From Dryococelus australis (Eukaryota; Arthropoda; Insecta; Phasmatodea; Phasmatidae): a stretch of 64,000 nucleotides of DNA. The position numbers and the translations under genes are program-made. Below the pieces are notes generated by a model. The model worked only from the letters and a program-made list of their open reading frames with translations. It was not told where the DNA came from and did not search any database. The DNA lies in NCBI GenBank assembly GCA_029891345.1, contig CM057009.1, positions 305,475,166 to 305,539,165 on the forward strand, read 5' to 3'. Below, in pieces: positions 56,240 to 64,000 of the stretch. The number at the start of each line of letters is the position of its first letter. Position 1 is the first letter of the stretch.

Positions 56240-56589
56240 TTTCTTATAGTATGGATAGAGGCAGACAGCAAACCTATGGATTACTATATATTGATGGAAA
56301 GATTGCGATTGCGGAGGAGGATTGCGATTGAATAGTAGGGGGATTGCTAAAGATTAAGGAGTATGAGGGTTGCAATTGAGGAGGATTGTTAAAGATTGAG
56401 AAGGATTGCGAGTGAACTGGAGGATTGCTAAATATGGAGGGAGAGGATTGCGATTGAGGAGGAGGATTGCGAATGAGATTGACGATTGAGGTGATTATTG
56501 CAGTGCTGATTGTGATTGCAATGCTGATTGTGATTGTGGTGCTTATTATGGTGCTGATTGTGGTACTGATTATGACTGCAGTGGATGAT

Positions 56590-56815
56590 TGTTAATGATT
56601 GATAGAAAGATTGCGATTGAGGTGGAGGATTGATAAAGATTGAGAGAAACATTACGATTGAGGTGGAGGATTGCTAAAGATAGATGAAAAGATTGTGATT
56701 GAGGTGGAGAATTGCTAAATATTAATAGAAAGATTGTGATTGAGGTGGAGGATTGCTAAAGATTTATAGAAAGAATGGGATTGAGGTGGAGGATTGCTAT
56801 AGATAGATGGAACAA
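56590..56815 (-). repeat. 41-bp tandem array in the right arm
   Basis: Five to six units resemble GATTGAGAGAAACATTACGA then TTGAGGTGGAGGATTGCTAA. The corresponding place in the left arm (54640-54980) has a few degenerate copies on the other strand (CCTCAATCGCAATCC). Confidence 0.8.
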
Positions 56816-57394
56816 TTGATGAAAAAAACAATCCTTTTATTAATTTGTTTATTATTTTTAATTTTTGGAATTTATTAAAGTTTTTAAATTTTTTGGGTTG
56901 CTTGCTGCCTTTTATGAATGAAAAGTTATTGTCGTCTGCATCTAATATGGTGGTAGTAGTCTGTAACGTAATATGCATGCTGACTTTCATGCATTTTCTT
57001 TCGAGTTCTAGTTTTCGAGGTCATTCAATGTAATTGCATCATGGTCAAGATCGTCTGCATCAAATATGGTGGTAGAAATCTAACATAATATGCTTGCTGA
57101 CTTTTATGCATTTTTCTCGAGTTTTTGTTTTCAATGTAATTTAACATCATAGGATCAAGGTCAAGGTTATCTGCATCTACGATGACTGCTATGATGGCTT
57201 GTAGCACCAAGATGGCTAGCTGGATATGGGCGAGGGGGGTGGAGGTCTGCTGACTAATTTTATGGGAGAGGGGGTGAGGGGAACCCCAGAAAATTTAATT
57301 TTTCAAAATTCATAATAAAAAAAAATGTTAATATAATGTTTTCAATTTTTAAAAATAAATGTTTTTAATTTTTTTTATTTTTGGGTGAAGGCCA

Positions 57395-57407
57395 AGGTCA
57401 AAGGTCA
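57395..57407 (+). promoter_or_regulatory. Perfect DR1-type half-site pair
   Basis: AGGTCAAAGGTCA is a direct repeat of AGGTCA with one-base spacing, the consensus for HNF4- and RXR/USP-type nuclear receptors. The same 13-mer occurs at 63107-63119 and, on the other strand, at 54529-54541 and 62736-62748. Function is unproven; it is part of a repeat family. Confidence 0.4.
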
Positions 57408-57639
57408 TGGGGCATGCTCTCTGGTTCGGAGTCACTCATCCTAGTCACCTGCTCTGGGAAAAATTGATATTTTTTTAGGGGAAAAAGGAACATTTTTAGG
57501 GAAATTTAATCAATTTTTAGGTGAAAAAGGGAAAACAAGATGACGGCCGGTTACGTCACATGATGGTGGCCGGCTCCTGCGCTCTGATCCCGGATTCCGT
57601 TGTGCCAAAACATACATAATCATTCTACTTATGGCAAAA

Positions 57640-58740
57640 AAAAAATGGTATCTTCTCATTTCGTGATATCGTACAAGAAAGGTATAAAACGAGGACACCA
57701 TACAAAGTTTGGTTGAAATTTTCAACAGAAATGACTAATATATCTAAATTATTTATATGGTTGCCATTTTGAAAATCAGTGTATTACCCCACCCAATTCA
57801 TGTCAGTTCTGGCCTTCTGTAGCAATACTGGTGTGCGGAATTTGGTGGGAATTTGTTTCATGATTCCGGAAATATAGAAAAATGTTCAATTTTCTCAACT
57901 GACACTATTATACGAAAAGGCTGGCAAAATAGGAATTCTGTATGCATATATGATACTTTTAATGAATACACAGAGTGTACAAAATTTTTTGAATCTTTTT
58001 GAATTCTTTTATAGATATGGCACACTAATATATATTATTCCCCGTAACATAATTTAAAAAGTCTTACCCCACCTATAACATGCTATATTACATACCCAGC
58101 CATATTACTACTGGTGTGTAAAAACCGGTTGATTAATCCCGCGATATAGCGTAAATCTTCCATTTTTTCACGTGACTGTCTTCATAAATGCCGGACAGAA
58201 ATGTTATGTATCAGCGCACTCTATGATTGCCGTATATACTGCCAGCATATAAAGTTCGGAAGACATATGGCGTACTAAACGAAAATATTTTCATTTCTGT
58301 TACTTTGAAAATATGTGACTAACCCCTTAAGTCATATAATTTAAATTGGATACGGAATTATACCTTGTCGCATAAAATTGGTGGGAATTATATAATTATT
58401 TCCCGAGATAGGACATAAAAGTAAAACTTTGTATGTGGTACTATATTCCAAAGTGTGAGAGGAAAGGGTTTATATATTAGCTCATTTGATGCCGGCACAT
58501 GTACCGCCGGTAAAAAGAGTTTATTTGAAATAGGATACATAGTTTCGTGGATGTAGCATACTAAGTTAAATTTATTTAATATCCGCCATTCTGAAAATAA
58601 GTGCTTCATAAATGTATCATGTGTTTATGTGGCCCACCATAGTACTAGTTAGGTGCCAAATTTGGCGAGATATGGTTTTAGTAGTTTTTGTGTTATAAGG
58701 TAATAACTTAATTTTGTCACGTAGGACTGTCTTTCGTAAT
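57640..58740 (+). repeat. Degenerate ~270 bp tandem array
   Basis: Markers of the form AATTTGGTGGGAAT followed by TTCCCGAGATAT recur at 57839, 58123, 58375 and 58658 (spacings 284, 252, 283). Between them a CCATTTTGAAAAT-type word and a CATAGTACTAGT-type word also recur. Units are highly diverged. No coding signal was found. Confidence 0.65.
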
Positions 58741-59226
58741 AGTGACTAACAACATTATCCATCTCTAAATTCAATGCTTGTATAATGCGTTGTCAACTTA
58801 CACAATTGAAGGGGTGATACGAAAAATAACCCATGTCATAAAACATGAATTTTCAGGACAAAGAAAAAACATTGTCAGTTATTGTCGAGAAAGAGGTGCA
58901 ACACAGTACATTCATAAAACATTCATTATAAATGCACCACTGGTATTTATATAAATATTATGCTTACATGTGTAAGGTTTTTTGATCGATTATGTTGACC
59001 TCAACACTGACAAGAGTTGTTTTTCGTAGAAACTCGAGAATGGCAACCAATCGAAAGCAGATCACATGTGCATTGTAGATATTTTGCATTTTTACATATT
59101 ATACCTACAAAAATACACTAAATGTGAAAATATTTTGACATTATCCACTACCACCAATTACTTAAGTAATTTCTGTTTTACTTTCAACAACCACTTGTTT
59201 TAGCGACCAGTAGTAAACAATATGTG
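58741..59226. other. No gene seen
   Basis: AT-rich sequence without recognised motifs. Confidence 0.4.
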
Positions 59227-59960
59227 TTCTGGCACAGGGTCCATGGTCCGGATCCGGCTCTGACCACCATCCTGGATTCCGCAAGCATGGATTCAACCAT
59301 CTTGGGATTTTCTCTGAAAATTGCATGTTTTACCCAAATAGCACTTCAGAAATATATTATTTGACCCAAAATTCATTTTTTCTTAAAAAAAAAAATCTAA
59401 CTTTTTTCCCCTAAAAAATCCCATTTTCCAGAGCAGGTGAGACGGATCAGTGACCCAAGTGAGGTGGATCAGCGACCCAGGCGACCTTGGGGTGACAGGT
59501 CAAGCGGAAATCAGGGCCATGGACCTATGTCCCCAAAATCTATAATTATTTTTTAAATTTAAATAAATTTTTATCATTAAAACATTTAACGTCATAAGCA
59601 TTGAGTGTTATATATCACCGGGCTCATCTTTTAAAGGCGCATACGATCGCGATGTCATATAAATTATTTAACCCAATGTTAGGATCATGATTTTTGGAAT
59701 TAAGAGCAAAGAAATTTTTTCATAATAAAAAAAAAACTAGTAAATTCCGAAAAAATTTCAAAAAATTTATTATTAAAAATTTATTTAAAAACTTAAATTT
59801 TCCAGACGTCACTCCCAGCACCAATGTTTCACATTGGTTAATTAGATGGCAGGCTTCCACCAATTACGCACATTAATTCGACCCTCCTGGCATATACTCA
59901 TTCTATCATAAGCCATAACATAGTTTTTTTTTCGTTTGTCTCTCACCTTCGTCCTACTGC
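59227..59960 (+). repeat. Diverged copy of the inverted-repeat-1 terminal sequence
   Basis: It follows the left arm in order: GGATCCGGCTCTGA, ACCATCCTGGATTCC, a TTTCCCCTAAAAAATCCC block, GAGCAGGTGA with GGATCAGTGACCC, an A/T-rich stretch, then TTTTCCAGACGTCAC and GGCAGGCTTCCACC. It is single-sided here; no facing arm was seen. Confidence 0.6.
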
Positions 59961-60049
59961 CATATTGGATTTCATGTCTTCATCAACTAGGTGATGCAAA
60001 TTACCCACGTTCTTTCGACTGCCAGAAGGTGGCAGTCCTATTTATTAAT

Positions 60050-60940
60050 TTTTTTAAATTGTAGATAGCACTAATTAGTTACATTTATTCCATCCCCTGC
60101 ATGTAAGATTCTATTTTCAATGCATAAATTTCTCGATTATGCCGCTTGCGATACTTTTTTCGAAGGCAAGAGGAGGGCATCCTTTGAATTCGTAAGATGT
60201 TGTATGCACTCATTCTCAGCTGCAGATGATCCACCAAATCGAGTGTTCAGCCCGCACCCTTCATCATAATTTATTCTTACTCGCAAGATACCTTTTTTAT
60301 ATTACCATCTACATTATTTTCGAAGTCATACAAATTACAGAGTGTAAATTCTGGGTCTTGAATGCCCTTCTTCTATGTTCGTCCTAGTTAGGATCTGGTT
60401 TCGGGGATAGATACATTCCAGCTATATATTATATTTGAGAGGCCCTTGTTTTTCAATCTCTTCTGTAAGTTGGTTTATTAAATTTTGATTCGTACTTGAC
60501 AGGAACAAGCAAACATCTTTCGACGAAGCTGTCAGATTCGGAGTAATGTAATCTTTCAGATGGTCCCTGAATGCAGATTCCTTCAGAAAAATCCATTGGC
60601 AATAGGTTTGCCGAGAACATGGACGAGTTTTCAAGCATTAGGTTTACACTGTTTGACAAGGTTGTCTTACGACTCATGACATAGTTTTGCCTGATGGTTA
60701 TGTATTTCACGTCACATGTTGCCTGGAACACCTCTTACTTCATAACATGTGAACTTGCGACCACACTTGTGACAGGCAAGAGTCAAATAAGACCATCGTG
60801 TCTTATTCGTGAATTTACCACTCTTCTTGTGCCTACATTCATGATAGCTTATACTGAAGATATTTTCACTTCATCATTGCACACAGCAATAATTGTAAGC
60901 CCATCACAGGTTTGTGGCGGCGACAGTAGATCTGTTTGAT
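60050..60940 (-). pseudogene. Zinc-finger-bearing fragment, possible N-terminus of a Polinton-type DNA polymerase
   Basis: Minus-strand pieces: CHKCGRKFTCYEVRGVPGNM keeps C-x2-C-x12 and has a TGA at the last Cys position; TYCQWIFLKESAFRDHLKDY keeps C-x12-H-x3 with Tyr for the final Cys; then FLSSTNQNLINQLTEEIEKQ and GPLKYNI; then, shifted, PEFTLCNLYDFENNVDGNIK, TLDLVDHLQLRMSAYNILRI and PSSCLRKKYRK. I associate fingers followed by a short helical block ending GPxK and a 'hydrophobic-LDLVxHLxLR' block with the N-terminal region of Polinton/adintovirus-type polymerase proteins, but no polymerase catalytic motif is present, so the call is tentative. Confidence 0.35.
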
Positions 60941-60967
60941 TTGCTGGTAGAAGTACAAGTCCTTTAG

Positions 60968-61342
60968 ATATTTTGGAATGTATGTATAGAGTATCACAAC
61001 TATCTAACAGACGAAGGCACTTCTCACAATGTAAGTCATGAGGAGTGGGTTTACAATACAGCTACGCACTTCGTGTCGTCTAACATTGCTGCAAATGCTT
61101 CATTACAGTACATGCATCGAAGTCTCGAAACTGTTGGCTTGGGTCGCGAAGCCGATGGAGCTGCTGTTAGTTACCCGCCCGAAGAGGCTGACGGTGATGT
61201 CGATGTCACGCCTGAAGAGGAAGTTAATGGCACTGCTGGTACCAAACATGAAGAAGTCTATAGCAATGCTGTAGATCCCATTCGCTCTGGAATGTCCGAA
61301 TACATTACATATACTGAACATGATATCGACTGTAGAAGCTAG
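60968..61342 (+). other. Unrecognised open frame, acidic
   Basis: About 125 codons are open from 60968 (first ATG of the 89-codon part at 61073), including EYHNYLTDEGTSHNVSHEEW and later EEADGDVDVTPEEEVNGTAG. Composition is protein-like and acidic. No domain is recognised. It lies between the zinc-finger fragment and inverted repeat 2. Confidence 0.35.
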
Positions 61343-61857
61343 CCGAGACGACCCCCCATTCACGGCAGCCGTTGCCAAACTAAGCCTCACAGCTAACATC
61401 CTACTGCTTATAATATACACACATACAAGCGCTATGACATCATATTGACATTAAAACAATTGTATAACACCATTAATACATTGTTAGGATAGCCAATCAC
61501 CGAACCAAACATACTGTATGGTGTCAGATAACTGGAGTCTGCACTCGTGTTGACACTTAGAATAAGTTTTAACATTTTATTGGCCTTAGAAAAATTCCCA
61601 CTTCGTACAAAATTTGTAAAATTTTTCCTTTGTGTAGGGACTTAGAAAATTTCATGTGTAGGGACTTTGTTACTCACGCTGATCATACCAAAAATTTACT
61701 CACTGTTTTCACTTTCTGCTCTACTGGTCGACACCACCAAAATATAAACTAATCGGATATATCAACCAAACATCCATTTTAATCCAAGTCATATCAGGAC
61801 ATCCCAACACGCCCAACTTCTATAACCAAAAAAATTCAATTCAACCGCACTAAATAA
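61343..61857. other. No gene seen
   Basis: AT-rich sequence with short frames only. The left arm of inverted repeat 2 may start within it, but its partner runs off the window. Confidence 0.4.
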
Positions 61858-62790
61858 TACACAAAGTACAATATCCATCATAACATGAGCAACTACACAG
61901 TTTAGGCCAGCCCATAACCTAACACTCATTTTACTTGTTCTACTAACCAACACCACTTATATCTACCAACCACCCACTATAACTCTAGCATACCTCAAAC
62001 ATTAATTTATACAGACCATTCAAAGCAAACATACAGCCCATACCAGTGACATAATCAAATTCTTCTCATACCATCCATCATGCCGAATAACACAGGTAAA
62101 AATACACTGAAAACCCATACCTATTACTATATCTCAGGCATGCCTTATCATAGCAGGACGCACCGACACAGACACATACTGTCCACACCATTTTACATAC
62201 ACCAACAATCGCAAGACAGATATACTGAAAAAAACATATCACCTCACTTACCAACCATACAATCCATGTTGACCCGAGTGTACCAAGCAAAATTTATAGT
62301 CCAGACCAAACCCGCTACACAAACATTCTTACCATCTGTCAAAACTACCATCACTTAACCTACTAAAGCCCAAGAATACCTAACCTATCAAAAGCCAGAA
62401 AAAATCATTAATAAGTCAACATATCCTAACCAACCATAGTCCAGATAAAAATTATAATTATCCTAAGCACACTTCAAACGGAATGTGGCCAATCAACACT
62501 TCGAATAACATTCTCCTTACACTTAAACATGAACAGTTGGATCAGGCAGAATTATACTTAAAATCAAATACAGCCGAAATAGAGTCAGACACCATCATGT
62601 CTTCCCAAGCAACTATACATTCAAGGCCAACCCATATCACAATAAACCTTACCATCTGTTAACATAACATAATCGACTGATGCTGGCCACCTTTTCATGA
62701 CATCACCTAAACATCATGTTGGACCCAGCTGACCTTGACCTTTGACCTTGACCTGGTGAAATATGACCTTGAACTCCCAAAACATTTTTA
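61858..62790 (+). repeat. Left arm of large inverted repeat 2
   Basis: ATACACAAAGTACAATATCC at 61858 is the exact reverse complement of the last 20 bases of the window. The correspondence continues to about 62790 with few differences (the 92-codon frames at 62080-62358 plus and 63499-63777 minus differ at six residues), so the arms are young or homogenised. The true outer end is outside the window. Confidence 0.95.
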
Positions 62791-63064
62791 AAATGTCTAT
62801 ACTATCAAAAAAATCCAAAAATTATCAACAAATTAAACAATTATTTTATTATTTATTTTTGCTATCACCACCAACATAACTGCCAACACCAACACAATCG
62901 CAATCAGCACCACAATAAGCAACACCACCACAATCACCACCACCACCACCTCAAGTGATTGGCCAGCTGCAATCACATTGCAACTTGGTGATTGGGAAAG
63001 ATTTATGGAAAACAAGTCTGAAATAAATTTTTGATTTGTTAATATTTTTGCATTTTTTATTTTA
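62791..63064. repeat. Centre of inverted repeat 2 with CACCA-rich tract
   Basis: About 270 bases: an AT-rich part, then CAATCGCAATCAGCACCACA and (CACCAC)n near 62890-62950, then an AT-rich part. The CAGCACCACAAT word is the period-12 motif of 46225-46427 and 54725-54835. Confidence 0.7.
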
Positions 63065-64000
63065 TAAAAGTTTTGGGGAAGTTCAAGGTCAAATAACGCC
63101 AGGACAAGGTCAAAGGTCATCCTGGGTGCAACATGATACTTGGATGACATCATAAATTACAAGGTGGTTGGTATTAGTCGATTATGTTATATTGACAGAT
63201 GGTAAGGATTATTGGGATATGGGCTGGTCTTGAATGTATAGTTGCTTGGGAAGACGTGATGGTGTCTGACTTTCTATTTTGGCTGTATCGGATTTTAAGT
63301 ATAATTCTGCCCTATCCAACTGTTCATATGTAAGTGTAAGGAGAATGTTATTCGAAGTGTTGATTGGCCGCATTCCGTTTGAAGTGTGCTTAGGATAATT
63401 ATAATGTTTATCTGGACTATGGTTGGTTAGGATATGTTAGGTTATTTCTGATTTTTTTCTGGCTTTTGATAGGTTAGGTATTTTTGGGCTTTAGTAGGTT
63501 AAGTGATGGTAGTTTTGACAAATGGTAAGAATGTTTGTGTAGCGGGTTTGATCTGGACTATAAATTTTGCTTGGTACACTCGGGTCAACATGGATTGTAT
63601 GGTTGGTAAGTGAGGTGATATGTTTTTTCCAGTATATCTGTCTTGCGATTTATGGTGTATGTAAAATGGTGTGGACAGTATGTGTCTGTGTCGGTGCGTC
63701 CTGCTATGATAAGGCATGCCTGAGATATAGTAATAGGTATGGGTTTTCAGTGTATTTTTACCTGTGTTATTCGGCATGGTGGATGGTATGAGAAGAAGTT
63801 GATTATGTCACTGGTATGGGCTGTATGCTTGCTTTGAGTGGTCTGTGTAAATTAATGTTTGAGGTATGCTAGAGTTATAGTGGGTGGTTGGTAGATATAA
63901 GTGGTGTTGGTTAGTAGAACAAGTAAAATGAGTGTTAGGTTATGGGCTGGCCTAAACTGTGTAGTTGCTCATGTTATGATGGATATTGTACTTTGTGTAT
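63065..64000 (-). repeat. Right arm of large inverted repeat 2 (continues past window)
   Basis: Reverse complement of 61858-62790. It contains the perfect AGGTCAAAGGTCA at 63107-63119 mirrored by 62736-62748 in the left arm. The window ends inside the arm. Confidence 0.95.

Larger units (their letters stand above)
55895..57635 (-). repeat. Right arm of large inverted repeat 1
   Basis: Reverse complement of the left arm, about 1.74 kb. The non-repeated centre (about 55386-55894) is about 510 bases. The arm contains a 41-bp array (56590-56815) and reversed period-12 units (56480-56580). Confidence 0.85.

Noticed and set aside
62080..63777. Two 92-codon near-identical frames as a gene pair
   Set aside because: They are the same piece of DNA in the two arms of an inverted repeat; the text is low in complexity and the frames reflect arm similarity, not coding selection.

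Overview
The window looks like a stretch of a large, transposon-dominated metazoan genome, most probably an arthropod. The grounds are the repeat repertoire: Ty3/Gypsy, Copia, a LINE, two Tc1/mariner-type elements, hAT, a tRNA-derived SINE, and a decayed Polinton/adintovirus-type element. The composition is AT-rich and no host gene is recognisable. I could not name the species. Nearly every reading frame I recognise is broken by stops, frameshifts or deletions, so this is an old repeat graveyard, and only short motifs and domain order support most calls.

Layout. 0-1.6 kb: hAT transposase tail, a SINE copy and an LTR-end/primer-binding-site fragment. 2.3-3.1 kb: an unexplained GC-rich island. 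3.3-9.1 kb: Gypsy element A (minus strand, truncated, no integrase). 9.8-18.8 kb: three related plus-strand Gypsy pieces (D, B1, B2); B2 carries gag, protease, RT, RNase H and integrase. 19.9-20.7 kb: mariner relic. 24.2-35.8 kb: Gypsy element C (minus) with two recognisable LTRs; its 3' LTR is split by a 2.5 kb insertion that carries a LINE 3' end. 37.5-42.3 kb: a different Gypsy element G (plus) with paired ~640 bp LTRs. 42.9-47.1 kb: morphogenesis genes of an endogenous Polinton/adintovirus-like element (minus: conserved protein, hexon-like, penton-like, adenain-like protease, PLA2-like; plus: C2HC fingers and packaging ATPase), with a mariner inserted at its ATPase end. 48.6-50.5 kb: 5' half of a Copia element. 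53.2-57.6 kb and 61.9-64.0 kb: two large inverted repeats, the first apparently lying inside a degenerate ~270 bp tandem array. 60.0-60.9 kb: zinc-finger-bearing frame fragments that may be a polymerase N-terminus.

The most interesting items are: a Gypsy lineage whose Gag starts with a PHD-like zinc finger and whose protease lacks the usual DTG triad (A, B and C share it; D shows the finger only); the paleoviral capsid/protease/ATPase cluster, with a deletion fusing penton-like to hexon-like sequence; the large inverted repeats, which share a 12-bp motif with the paleoviral locus; and perfect DR1-type nuclear-receptor half-site pairs scattered by the same repeat family.
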